Of a DNA stretch of 64,000 nt, positions 53,870 through 62,427 are shown piece after piece. Under the pieces are notes generated by a model that saw only the letters and a program-made list of their open reading frames with translations, was not told the origin of the DNA and searched no databases. Position 1 is the stretch's first letter. Each line of letters begins with the position of its first letter. The stretch comes from Anderseniella sp. (GTDB lineage: Bacteria > Pseudomonadota > Alphaproteobacteria > Rhizobiales > Aestuariivirgaceae). Both the position numbers and the translations under genes were made by a program. The stretch spans positions 124,001 through 188,000 of the forward strand of contig JANQOK010000018.1 of the NCBI GenBank assembly GCA_028289645.1. The letters run 5' to 3'.

Positions 53870-55359
53870 CATTGTACGACCAGCTTCCGGCACTGGTGGT
53901 TGCGGTGCTGTTGTTTACTGCGCCGATTGCCTACATGTTGCGGCTGCACGGGTTCCCGTGGGTTGTGGCAACGGCAGGTGTTGTCACTTCCTTTGCGGTG
54001 GCATGTTCGCTTGCGGCTACGGTTATTGGTGGTGAAACCATCATCTACGAAATGGGCGGATGGCCGGCGCCGTACGGCATTGTGTTGAGCATCGATGCAT
54101 TGTCGGCGCTGATCGCCATGCTGATCACCGGTGCGTCCTCCGCGGGCCTGATTTTCGGTTACAAGAGTCTTGCAGACGAGGTGGGCGAGGAAATAGCGCC
54201 GGCCTTCTTCGCGGCCTGGCTTTTGTGCACCGCCGGCCTCGTCGGCATGGTCGTGAGTGGTGATGCGTTCAACATCTTCGTGTTCATGGAAATCTCGTCG
54301 CTGTCGACCTACGTGCTGATATCAGCCGGGCCTGACAGGCGCGCCCTGATCTCCACATACCGCTACATCGTCATGGGAACTGTGGGCGCCACATTTTACC
54401 TGATCGGTGTTGGCTTCCTGTACATGGTGACCGGTACTTTGAACACTGCCGACCTTGCCGCAAGGGTCGGGCAGGTCGAGGATATCCGTCTGCTGCTGGT
54501 GGCCGCCGGTTTTGTCTCCGTCGGCCTTGCGGTCAAGGCGGCGATTTTCCCGCTGCATTCGTGGATGCCAAACGCCTATACGTTTGCGCCCAACGCGGTG
54601 ACTGTTTTCATCGCTGCCGCGTCCACCAAAGTCTCGCTGTACGTGTTGATGCGCGTTGACTACGCCATCTTCCAGAACAGTATCTCGAACCATGATGTGC
54701 AATTGACGTTTTTCCTGGTCCCGCTCGGCGTGCTGGCGCTGTTCTCCGGCTCCATGCTGGCAATTTACGAGAAAAACCTGAAGCGGCTGCTGGCCTATTC
54801 ATCTGTCGCGCAGATTGGATACATCGCGCTCGGTATCTCCATGACGTCGGTTGCCGGATTGACCGGTGCCATCGTGCACATGTTCAATCATGGCCTTATC
54901 AAGGGTGGAATGTTCATGGCTGTCGCCTGCCTTGCCATACGGTACCGCACGGTGAATGTCGCCAATCTGGCGGGCGCGGGCAGGGCGATGCCATGGACCA
55001 TGGCAGCCTTTGTCATCGGTGGCCTCGGCCTTATTGGGGTGCCGCTGACACCGGGCTTTATCTCCAAGTGGTACCTGGTGCTGGCGGCGCTTGGTCAAGG
55101 CTGGCTCGGCGCCTTGCTGGTTGCAATCATCCTGTTCTCGTCACTGTTGGCAGTGATCTACGTATGGAAGGTGATCGAGGTCGCCTATTTTCGCGAGCCG
55201 CGCTCGAACGCCGTGCCGGTGACCGAGGAGGCACCGCTGGTCATGCTGATTCCGACATGGATCGTTGTGTTGGCCGGTATCTGGATTGCCCTGGACACCA
55301 GCATGACTGTCGGTCTTGCATCGGTCGGTGCTAAAATCCTGCTCGGTGTTGCCCTATGA
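53866..55359 (+). CDS. Mrp-type antiporter subunit D (antiporter-like subunit 1)
   Basis: 497 residues, about 14 membrane helices. Conserved proton-path region VFMEISSLSTYVLIS (Glu in helix 5), KAAIFPLHSWMPNAYTFAP (Lys in helix 7), YSSVAQIGYIALGISM and the internal broken helix. Homologous to NuoN/MrpD. GTG 53866. First of three D-type subunits in this operon. Confidence 0.93.
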   Translation: MTLYDQLPALVVAVLLFTAPIAYMLRLHGFPWVVATAGVVTSFAVACSLAATVIGGETIIYEMGGWPAPYGIVLSIDALSALIAMLITGASSAGLIFGYKSLADEVGEEIAPAFFAAWLLCTAGLVGMVVSGDAFNIFVFMEISSLSTYVLISAGPDRRALISTYRYIVMGTVGATFYLIGVGFLYMVTGTLNTADLAARVGQVEDIRLLLVAAGFVSVGLAVKAAIFPLHSWMPNAYTFAPNAVTVFIAAASTKVSLYVLMRVDYAIFQNSISNHDVQLTFFLVPLGVLALFSGSMLAIYEKNLKRLLAYSSVAQIGYIALGISMTSVAGLTGAIVHMFNHGLIKGGMFMAVACLAIRYRTVNVANLAGAGRAMPWTMAAFVIGGLGLIGVPLTPGFISKWYLVLAALGQGWLGALLVAIILFSSLLAVIYVWKVIEVAYFREPRSNAVPVTEEAPLVMLIPTWIVVLAGIWIALDTSMTVGLASVGAKILLGVAL

Positions 55360-56822
55360 TATTCAGCGAAGCCGACACCATTCTCTATGCACTGGCCATC
55401 CCCCTGGTCGGAGCCGTCGCCATCGCCCTGACCGGTCGCTGGCCCAATGTGAGAGAAACCGTCACCCTGACGACAGCGGTCTGCCTTGCAGTCGTGGTGT
55501 GGAGCCTGGTTCCCGCCCTGCAGGCCGGCGGACGCCCTGAACTGAAGCTGGGCGAAATGCTGCCGGGCCTGAGTATCGCCTTCAAGGTGGAGCCGCTAGG
55601 CATGTTGTTTGGCGCATTGGCCTCGGGTCTGTGGATCGTCAATTCGGTCTATTCGATCGGTTACATGCGCGGCAACAACGAGCAGAACCAGACCCGGTTC
55701 TATGTCTGTTTTGCCATTGCCCTGGCTGCAGCGGTCGGTGTCGCGTTTTCCGCCAACCTGCTGACTTTGTTCATTTTCTATGAAGTGCTGACCGTTTCGA
55801 CCTATCCGCTGGTGGCCCACAAGGGTGATGAAGCGACCGTCAAGTCGGCGCGGGTCTATATGGGCATTCTGCTGGGAACCTCAATCGGGCTGCTGCTGCC
55901 GGCGATGATCTGGACCTACTCGGTGGCCGGGACTCTGGATTTCACGCCGGGCGGCATTCTTGAGGGCAAGATCGCCGAACCGCTGGTCGGGCTGCTGCTG
56001 CTGATGTTTGCCTTCGGCATCGGCAAGGCGGCGCTGATGCCGATCCACCGCTGGCTGCCCGCTGCCATGGTGGCGCCGACGCCGGTGTCTGCACTCTTGC
56101 ACGCCGTTGCTGTCGTCAAGGCAGGTGTGTTCACCGTCACCAAGGTATTCGTCTACATCTTCGGCATCGACTTCCTGTTCGCCCAGCCCAGTCACCGGCT
56201 GATCATCTGGTTTGCCTGCTTCACCATTGTGGTGTCCAGTTTCATCGCCCTGCGCCAGACCAACCTGAAACGCCTGCTGGCCTATTCAACCATCGGCCAA
56301 TTGTCCTATGTGGTGCTGGCCGCATCCGTGTTGAAACCGCTGTCGGAAGTCGGAGCGTCCATGCACATGATGGCACACGCCTTCGGCAAGATAACCCTGT
56401 TCTTTGCCGCGGGTGCGATCTACGTGGCCTCGAAGAAAACCGAGATCACGGATATGCGCGGCATCGGCAGACGCATGCCGTGGACCATGGCTGCGTTCTC
56501 CGTTGGCGCACTGTCGATGATCGGCGTTCCGCCTACCGGCGGCTTCATCTCCAAGTGGTACATTCTCGGCGGCGCCATTCAGGACGACAACTATCTGGCC
56601 CTCGCCACAATTGTGGCGTCGACCTTGCTGAACGCAGCGTACTTCCTGCCGTTCATTTTCGCTGCCTTCCTCTACAAGGAAGATGTCCAGCCGGTAAAGC
56701 AGCATGGCGAGGCGCCTTGGCAAATAGTGGCGGCCCTGACCTGTACAGCCCTGTTGACCTTTGCATTCTTCCTCTTCCATCAGCCGATTGCCGACCTCGA
56801 AGCGCAGATACTGGTAAGATAG
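55356..56822 (+). CDS. Mrp-type antiporter subunit D (antiporter-like subunit 2)
   Basis: 488 residues, 13-14 membrane helices. Proton-path features FIFYEVLTVSTYPLVAHKG (Glu), GKAALMPIHRWLPAAMVAPTPVSALLHAVAVVKAG (two lysines, MPIHRWLP) and YSTIGQLSYVVLA. ATG 55356 overlaps the previous TGA. The histidine/lysine pattern VSALLHAVAVVKAG is closer to NuoL/MrpA antiporter halves than the first D copy is. Confidence 0.92.
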   Translation: MIFSEADTILYALAIPLVGAVAIALTGRWPNVRETVTLTTAVCLAVVVWSLVPALQAGGRPELKLGEMLPGLSIAFKVEPLGMLFGALASGLWIVNSVYSIGYMRGNNEQNQTRFYVCFAIALAAAVGVAFSANLLTLFIFYEVLTVSTYPLVAHKGDEATVKSARVYMGILLGTSIGLLLPAMIWTYSVAGTLDFTPGGILEGKIAEPLVGLLLLMFAFGIGKAALMPIHRWLPAAMVAPTPVSALLHAVAVVKAGVFTVTKVFVYIFGIDFLFAQPSHRLIIWFACFTIVVSSFIALRQTNLKRLLAYSTIGQLSYVVLAASVLKPLSEVGASMHMMAHAFGKITLFFAAGAIYVASKKTEITDMRGIGRRMPWTMAAFSVGALSMIGVPPTGGFISKWYILGGAIQDDNYLALATIVASTLLNAAYFLPFIFAAFLYKEDVQPVKQHGEAPWQIVAALTCTALLTFAFFLFHQPIADLEAQILVR

Positions 56823-56825
56823 ATC

Positions 56826-57104
56826 ATGGCCCGCACTCCGAAAGAACCTGAAACTGCTCCCGATCACGATCACTGGCTGGTGCGGCCCGAGACAATCCGC
56901 AAGATATGGACTGGGTCGATAGTGGTGCTGGTGATTACCGTTGCCCTGGAAGTGTTCACCGGAACGGCAGGTCATTTTCACGGTGTAGATGAGTGGTTTG
57001 CCTTCCCGGCCGTGTTCGGTTTCCTGTCCTGCGTCGCCATGGTGTTTGGAGCAAAGGTGTTGGGTAACATCCTGAAACGGAAGGATGATTATTATGATCT
57101 TTGA
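56826..57104 (+). CDS. small two-helix membrane protein of the Mrp operon
   Basis: 92 residues: a hydrophilic, His/Asp-rich N-terminus (EPETAPDHDHWLVRPETIRK), two membrane helices (about 28-46 and 57-76) and a charged end. I do not recognise a family. It starts 4 bases after the second D gene and overlaps the third one, so it is translated as part of the antiporter operon and is probably an accessory subunit. Confidence 0.65.
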   Translation: MARTPKEPETAPDHDHWLVRPETIRKIWTGSIVVLVITVALEVFTGTAGHFHGVDEWFAFPAVFGFLSCVAMVFGAKVLGNILKRKDDYYDL

Positions 57105-58785
57105 AACCTTCCCACCGGCACTGATCCTGTTGTTTGCCGCCTTCATGGCGGTGATATCGCGGCCCAACGCCCGCGCCATTATCCTGCTCGTCGCGCCGCT
57201 CATAACCTTGTGGGCGATCTGGTCGCTGCCGGACGGCGTGCTGCTCACCACGCGTTTTCTGGGCTATCCGATCGAACCGCTTGAGGTATCGCCTATACGG
57301 CGCATGTTCGCCACGGTGTTCACGATCATGGCGTTCACCGGTGCGTTGTTTTCGTTCCGCACCGCCAGGACCGCCGAATTGGGGGCTGCGTTTGCCTATG
57401 CATCCGGCGCCGTGGGCGTGTCATTTGCCGGTGACCTGATCACCTTGTTCATCTGGTGGGAGATCATGGCGATCTTTTCCACCATCGTCGTGTGGTGCGG
57501 AGGAACCGAGGCTTCACGCCGGGCCGGCATCCGATATGCCATGATGCATCTGCTGTCCGGGATCTTGCTGAAAATCGGCATTGAAGGCGTTTACATTCAC
57601 ACCGGATCACTGGAGATCGAGGCCATGCTGGCCACTGATCTTGACCGCTGGCTGATCCTGATAGGTATTCTCATCAACGCAGCTGCACCGCCGTTTTCGG
57701 CCTGGCTGCCGGATGCCTATCCCGAGACCAGTCCTACCGGAGCCGTGTTCCTGTCAGCGTTCACCACCAAGACTGCGGTGCTGGCCCTCATCCTGCTGTT
57801 CCCGGGCGAACAGGTGCTGATCTGGGTCGGGCTGTACATGATATTCTACGGCATCATCTACGCGCTGCTGGAAAACGACGCCCGGCGCATTCTGGCCTAT
57901 TCGATTATCAACCAGGTCGGCTTCATGGTCTGCGCCGTCGGAATCGGCACCGAGCTTGCCGTGAACGGCGCCGCGCTGCATGCCTTTGCCCACATCATCT
58001 ACAAGGCATTGCTGCTGATGAGTGCCGGTGTCGTGATGTATCGCACCGGCATGCGCAAGTGTACTGATCTTGGCGGCCTGTTCCGCACCATGCCGGTCAC
58101 CTGTATCTGCGGCATTATCGGCGCGCTGGCCATTTCGTCGTTCCCGCTCACCTCGGGCTACACCACCAAGACCATGATTTCGGTGGCCGCGGAACAGCAG
58201 CACCTGGTGTTTGTCTGGTACATGCTGGCTGCCGCATCCGCCGGGGTGTTCCTGCACGCGGGCATCAAGTTCCCGTGGTTTGTGTTCTTCCAGAAAGATT
58301 CCGGTCTGCGGCCCAAGGATGCGCCCTGGAACATGGCGGCAGCGATGATCTTCTTCGCTTTCCTGTGCGTGGCGCTGGGCATATACGCAGACCCGCTTTA
58401 TGCCATGCTGCCCAACACAGCCATTGTGCCGGTCTACAAACCCGAGAAGGTTGTGTTCTACCTGCAGTTGCTGTTGTTCTCGGGGCTGGCGTTCTTCCTG
58501 TTGCTCAATTACATGAAGCGCACGCTGACCATCACCCTTGACCTCGACTGGATCTGGCGCATTGCGGTGTTCCGGGCAGGGGACCTTGTTTACGATGCCC
58601 TCACAGCGGCAAGGACTGCAGCGGAAAAGGCCGTTCTGTCGTTCCTGAAGTCGGGCCAGGAGAGGCTTGATGACCTGTCTGAACGCGATGGCCTGATCCT
58701 GCGGGCGACTTCGGCAACCGGTCTTGCAGCGCTCTACGCCATGGTCCTGCTGACACTCTACATTCTGGTCTACTACCTGGACTGA
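57094..58785 (+). CDS. Mrp-type antiporter subunit D (antiporter-like subunit 3, extended)
   Basis: 563 residues with about 15 membrane helices. IWWEIMAIFSTIVVW gives the conserved Glu, PPFSAWLPDAYPETSPTG the loop, TKTAVLALILLFPGE the Lys and YSIINQVGFMV the later helix. It has an added C-terminal module of about 90 residues with a hairpin (SFLKSGQERLDDLSERDG) and a last membrane helix. ATG 57094 (IFETFPPALILL) has AAGG upstream; ATG 57085 adds three residues. Last gene of the operon. Confidence 0.9.
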   Translation: MIFETFPPALILLFAAFMAVISRPNARAIILLVAPLITLWAIWSLPDGVLLTTRFLGYPIEPLEVSPIRRMFATVFTIMAFTGALFSFRTARTAELGAAFAYASGAVGVSFAGDLITLFIWWEIMAIFSTIVVWCGGTEASRRAGIRYAMMHLLSGILLKIGIEGVYIHTGSLEIEAMLATDLDRWLILIGILINAAAPPFSAWLPDAYPETSPTGAVFLSAFTTKTAVLALILLFPGEQVLIWVGLYMIFYGIIYALLENDARRILAYSIINQVGFMVCAVGIGTELAVNGAALHAFAHIIYKALLLMSAGVVMYRTGMRKCTDLGGLFRTMPVTCICGIIGALAISSFPLTSGYTTKTMISVAAEQQHLVFVWYMLAAASAGVFLHAGIKFPWFVFFQKDSGLRPKDAPWNMAAAMIFFAFLCVALGIYADPLYAMLPNTAIVPVYKPEKVVFYLQLLLFSGLAFFLLLNYMKRTLTITLDLDWIWRIAVFRAGDLVYDALTAARTAAEKAVLSFLKSGQERLDDLSERDGLILRATSATGLAALYAMVLLTLYILVYYLD

Positions 58786-58790
58786 CGGCG

Positions 58791-58823
58791 TGCCGCGCCA
58801 ATTGGGTCGACCGGGTCGCGGCA
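58791..58823 (+). terminator. weak hairpin after the antiporter operon
   Basis: TGCCGCG (58791-58797) pairs with CGCGGCA (58817-58823) around a 19-base loop, 6 bases after the last antiporter stop. No U-tract; Rho-dependent ending is equally possible. Confidence 0.3.
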
Positions 58824-58929
58824 GGTGAATATTAAGCCTGTTCCCGGCATCTCGTTGAGACACATAGGGAATTTCCGTACTCGTCCTGTTCTACGGTTAG
58901 GAACAGTGTGAGTAACGGCCTTGAGTTTC

Positions 58930-59925
58930 ATGGGAAAACTGCAGCGGTATTTTCCGTTGGTAAGCGTGAGCAGCAGTGCGCTTTCCCATGCTACGGCGGA
59001 AATGCGCGCAGTGCGCGAACGCTATGCTGACCAGATCGACCGGCCGCCTAAACCGGATCATCTTCGTGGTGTGGACTACTATGATCCGGAAGACCTGAAG
59101 CTCGCCATCGCGCGCGGAGCCGACTTCTTCCACAAGGTGCACGGGGTCATGCCGAGCCTCTCCAATCCGAAAACCTACAATGAAAAACTGTTCTGGATGA
59201 AAGTGTTCTGTGATATTCCGCAGCCGTCGCCCGGCAACAAGCTGGCGGTGGGTAACTTCATTCCAAACGAGATCTCGCATCTGGTTTCTCCCGTCAAACC
59301 GCAATGGTTGTCGGATGAAATTTCCCTGCCTGCCAACGAGGAAGTGCCGCCGGGAGATTATTTCTTCAAGGCCAATTACGGATCCGGGTATCAGTTGCGC
59401 ATCACGTATCCGATTTCAGACACCACCCGTCGCAAGGCATTGTCACAGGCCCGGCGCTGGTCTCGCCGGACCGACATGGAAGGCTTGGGTGAGTGGTGGT
59501 ACTACACCTATCCGAAAGAGTACTTCCTTGAGCCATCGGTTTGCGGGCAGGGATCGCCGAATGAATTTCAGTTCAGCGTGCTTGGCGGCAAGACCGGTTT
59601 CATTCAGCACATCCGGCAGCGGTTCGAGGACTATCAGCGCAATTTGTATGACCGGAACTTTCGGCCGCTGAAACTGAACATTGACGGTACAGCGCAGGGC
59701 GAGATCATTTCTGCCCCGGCGGAGTTCTCCATCATGCGCAAGGTGGCAGAGGTGATCGGCAGCCAGTTCAAATATGCCCGGGTTGATCTTTTCCTGCTGC
59801 CGGACGGCGATCTGAAACTGAACGAGATCACCCTGTGCCCTGGCAATTGCAGCGGTGTTTTCGATGATCCGGACCTGGATCGCCGGTTCGCAGACATGGC
59901 TGACGACCTGACATTTGCCAGGTGA
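58930..59925 (+). CDS. ATP-grasp protein of the TupA-like family
   Basis: 331 residues. SNPKTYNEKLFWMKVF at about 80-95 is the family entry; the phosphate-binding PGDYFFKANYGSGYQLRI and the metal site ARVDLFLLPDGDLKLNEITLCPG follow. TupA-type enzymes ligate amino acids to carboxylates in the teichuronopeptide or in capsular polysaccharides. ATG 58930 is chosen, with TTG 58921 as an alternative. It stands alone between the antiporter operon and the regulator; it could decorate the same polysaccharide as the Stealth protein (inference). Confidence 0.8.
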   Translation: MGKLQRYFPLVSVSSSALSHATAEMRAVRERYADQIDRPPKPDHLRGVDYYDPEDLKLAIARGADFFHKVHGVMPSLSNPKTYNEKLFWMKVFCDIPQPSPGNKLAVGNFIPNEISHLVSPVKPQWLSDEISLPANEEVPPGDYFFKANYGSGYQLRITYPISDTTRRKALSQARRWSRRTDMEGLGEWWYYTYPKEYFLEPSVCGQGSPNEFQFSVLGGKTGFIQHIRQRFEDYQRNLYDRNFRPLKLNIDGTAQGEIISAPAEFSIMRKVAEVIGSQFKYARVDLFLLPDGDLKLNEITLCPGNCSGVFDDPDLDRRFADMADDLTFAR

Positions 59926-60038
59926 CTATCTGTCGATCAGTCAAGTTTCGTTCCTGACGGCTGATCTGGCTATCGCATTTGACGGATGTGCGGGCTATGG
60001 CCACCTGCGCAGCCATCGGCAACGGCGATTGGCATGCA

Positions 60039-61235
60039 CTATTCATCGAGGAAGTCATGCAGAAGGCGGGCGTACCGCTTCCAGGCCGGATCGGTAACCG
60101 GAAGAATGTGGTTTGCCGTCTCAAGGGTCACAAACCGCGCATCCTTGATGCCGGCCGCCAGTTCCTGGCCCTGTTCGTAAGGCACACCGGACTCGTTTCT
60201 CGAGTGAATTACCAGTGTCGGTGCCTGCACATCTTTGAGAAGGCCGCGGACGTCCACATCGCCGTGCGCCATAAGAATTGCGGCTGCATTGTCGGCAGAC
60301 GCCGTCTTCTTCTGCAGATCGGTGAACCAGGTCTGGCTCTCCGGCGGCGCGTCGGGCATGTAGATCGTTGTAAACATCTGCCGGACGGCCTGGTTGTCAC
60401 GTCCCCATCCGGCCCGGATCAGCGCACACCGTGCTTCGCCCTCGGTCACACAGTGAGGCCCGTCGCGATGCCGCCAGCCGCGGGCGTAGCCGCCAAACAG
60501 AATCAATTTGCTCACTCGCTCGGGATGTCGCGCAGCGAAAGCGGCGGCCTTGGCGCAACCTTGCGAGACCCCCAAAAGCGGAAATCGCTCCAGTCCCAGT
60601 GTATCGACGACCGCTTCAAGATCCTCGACCTGCCTGTCCAGGCTGAAATCCGTTACATTCCAGGACGACAGCCCATTGCCGCGCGCATCGTAATGCACAA
60701 GTTGGTTTGCGCTGGCCAGTTCCTTGAAAAAGTGCTTCCAGACCGGGCTCTCCCAGTCAAACTCCAGATGGCTAAGCCAATTGGCCGCCTTGACCAGCGG
60801 CGGGCCATGTCCGGCGGTGGCGTAGGCAATGCGAGTGGCGTCAGAGCTGTGGCAGAAGCGGATGTTCTGGTTCGGCGGCTCACCCGTGGCGCCGCCGCCC
60901 GTTGCCGGCGTGTCGCGTGTATCGCCGGTTTCGACAACCGCCGCAACGAAGCGAAAGCCGTGCCCATGTACTGTCTTGACATAGCGTTGGCTTTTGCCGT
61001 CGTCCCCTAGAGCCCTGCGGACCGAGCGAAGCGCACTCGACACTGCGGCATCGGAAATAAACCGGCCCTCCCAAACCGACGCGACAAGTTCGTCTTTCGA
61101 GATCAGGCGGTCCCGGTTTTCTATGAGGTGCAGAAGTAGTTCGAACACCTTCGGTTCGATGCCCACCACCAGACCATCCCTGGACAATTCTTTCAAGGCG
61201 GTATCCAGGACAAATCCATCAAATACGTATTTCAT
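60039..61235 (-). CDS. winged-helix regulator fused to an alpha/beta hydrolase
   Basis: 398 residues. Residues 1-98 are an OmpR/CadC-type DNA-binding domain (IEPKVFELLLHLIENRDRLISKDELVASVW, ...YVKTVHGHGFRFV; the key turn is HGHGFRFV) without a receiver domain. After a Gly-rich linker (GDTRDTPATGGGATGEPP) comes a hydrolase: oxyanion region, nucleophile Ser224 in GVSQGC, acid near 345 and His376 in TANHILP. The fusion suggests a sensor in which the hydrolase binds or turns over the inducer. Divergent from OsmC with four direct repeats between. ATG 61235 fits the domain start. Confidence 0.85.
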   Translation of the reverse strand: MKYVFDGFVLDTALKELSRDGLVVGIEPKVFELLLHLIENRDRLISKDELVASVWEGRFISDAAVSSALRSVRRALGDDGKSQRYVKTVHGHGFRFVAAVVETGDTRDTPATGGGATGEPPNQNIRFCHSSDATRIAYATAGHGPPLVKAANWLSHLEFDWESPVWKHFFKELASANQLVHYDARGNGLSSWNVTDFSLDRQVEDLEAVVDTLGLERFPLLGVSQGCAKAAAFAARHPERVSKLILFGGYARGWRHRDGPHCVTEGEARCALIRAGWGRDNQAVRQMFTTIYMPDAPPESQTWFTDLQKKTASADNAAAILMAHGDVDVRGLLKDVQAPTLVIHSRNESGVPYEQGQELAAGIKDARFVTLETANHILPVTDPAWKRYARLLHDFLDE

Positions 61236-61320
61236 GCGCCTAGCATACCATTCCAAAGCCGCCCGTCGCCGACAGGTAACAAATAACAACAAAAACAATA
61301 ATTTAGCCTGGTCATCAGGG

Positions 61321-61360
61321 TTCTGCACAAATTCTGCAGAAGTTCTCCAGATTGTCTGCA
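61321..61360. promoter_or_regulatory. four TTCTGCA-type direct repeats at 11-bp spacing (candidate operator)
   Basis: TTCTGCA at 61321-61327 and 61332-61338, TTCTCCA at 61343-61349 and GTCTGCA at 61354-61360, each exactly 11 bp from the last. The spacing puts all four on one face of the helix, as expected for head-to-tail binding by an OmpR-type winged-helix protein. They lie 86 bases upstream of the fusion regulator and 205 bases upstream of OsmC in a 329-base spacer; the rest of the spacer shows nothing else I can support. Confidence 0.7.
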
Positions 61361-61564
61361 AGACCTACCAGTTGAGCCGGTCTATGCCTCTCCCCGTCGA
61401 GCTGTCAAGCCATAGCTCTGCTTGTGGATTGACGTCGTTCACGTCGAGCGGCGCCGCAGGCGAAGAGCAACATGATGTGTTTCGCAGGAAGCGCAGCGAT
61501 TGGCGGACAGGAAAGTGGGCATTGAACCTGCCCTGGAATTTTGAACAACAAACAGGAATTTCAA

Positions 61565-62131
61565 ATGAACAAACAAATGGAAACAGCGAACGTCGACAAT
61601 GGCGTTGACGTTGAGGCGCTGCTTGGCGCGAAGAAGGTAATCGAGTCTATGCCGGAAGCCGGCCAGTTTACCTGGCGCGCGCACTGCAAGTGGTCAGACG
61701 GTGTACGCAGCCAATCGACCGTGCAGGGCTTCTTCGGCCTTGGCGAGGAACAAGCGCGCAAGGCAGCGTTTGTAGTGGAGGCAGACCACCCGGAGCAATT
61801 CGCCGCGACAGATGCAGCGCCGACTCCAGTGGAGATCGTTCTCTCCGCTCTGGCGAGTTGTCTCACTGCTGGTGTGGCTGCCGTGGCGCAAAACCGCGGC
61901 ATACAGCTCAAATCGGTTCAGGCGACGGTCGAAGGCGACATGGATATGGCCGGCATTCTCGGTGCAGACGCTGACGTTCGCAATGGTTTCAATGCGGTCC
62001 GGGTGTCCTTTGACATAGATGCCGACGCCAAGCCCGACGAGATCGCGGCGCTGGTAGCGCAGTCGCAAAAACGCTCGGCGGTGTTCGACATTGTCACCAA
62101 CCCGACCAATGTGCATGTGAGTGTTGTCTGA
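61565..62131 (+). CDS. OsmC family protein (first copy in the cluster)
   Basis: 188 residues, OsmC/Ohr fold. TPVEIVLSALASCLTAGVAAVAQNRGIQLKSV gives the conserved Cys99 (in LASCL). The second family cysteine is replaced: the usual place reads KRSAVFDIVTNP, as in many non-peroxidase OsmC proteins. Another Cys41 lies early (RAHCKWSDG). Its role is probably thiol chemistry or ligand binding rather than classical Ohr activity. AGGAA lies 6 bases before ATG 61565. Stop overlaps the following mini-gene (TGATG). Confidence 0.9.
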   Translation: MNKQMETANVDNGVDVEALLGAKKVIESMPEAGQFTWRAHCKWSDGVRSQSTVQGFFGLGEEQARKAAFVVEADHPEQFAATDAAPTPVEIVLSALASCLTAGVAAVAQNRGIQLKSVQATVEGDMDMAGILGADADVRNGFNAVRVSFDIDADAKPDEIAALVAQSQKRSAVFDIVTNPTNVHVSVV

Positions 62132-62298
62132 TGTTTCGTGTACGACGTGTGCTTCAGGCGTTTCGGTGCGGTCGGCCCCGCCGGCGTGACTGCATCATGC
62201 CGTTGGGTCTCAATGACCATGCCATGAAAGACATTGGCCTCACGCGCATGGACGTGGAGCGCCTGCTGTCGAAGCCTGCCGACTGGCGGGATCGATAA
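62131..62298 (+). CDS. DUF1127-like mini-protein
   Basis: 55 residues, a short gene below common length cut-offs. The C-terminal part LGLNDHAMKDIGLTRMDVERLLSKPADW fits DUF1127 (consensus core L-D-D-x-x-L-x-D-I-G-L-x-R-x-D), preceded by a basic stretch (FRVRRVLQAFRCGRPRRRD). DUF1127 proteins in alphaproteobacteria bind RNA or tune phosphate and stress responses. ATG 62131 overlaps the OsmC stop, so it is translated from the same message. Confidence 0.75.
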   Translation: MFRVRRVLQAFRCGRPRRRDCIMPLGLNDHAMKDIGLTRMDVERLLSKPADWRDR

Positions 62299-62305
62299 AC
62301 TTCGA

Positions 62306-62337
62306 TGCCGCGGGGCAGTCCCTTCTGGCCCGCGGCA
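62306..62337 (+). terminator. strong hairpin after the DUF1127-like gene
   Basis: TGCCGCGGG (62306-62314) with CCCGCGGCA (62329-62337), 9 bp, extended inward by CAG/CTG across a G-G mismatch, 7 bases after the mini-gene stop. No U-tract. A second 7-bp stem (TCCGCTG 62369-62375 with CAGCGGA 62383-62389) follows before the monooxygenase gene. Together they may cut or attenuate the transcript. Confidence 0.45.
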
Positions 62338-62427
62338 GCCAACTCAATTTGTGCCGAAGAACAAATAGTCCGCTGCACTGCTCAGCGGAGACCGTGAATT
62401 GCTGCCCCCACAGAAGGAACCAGCGAA

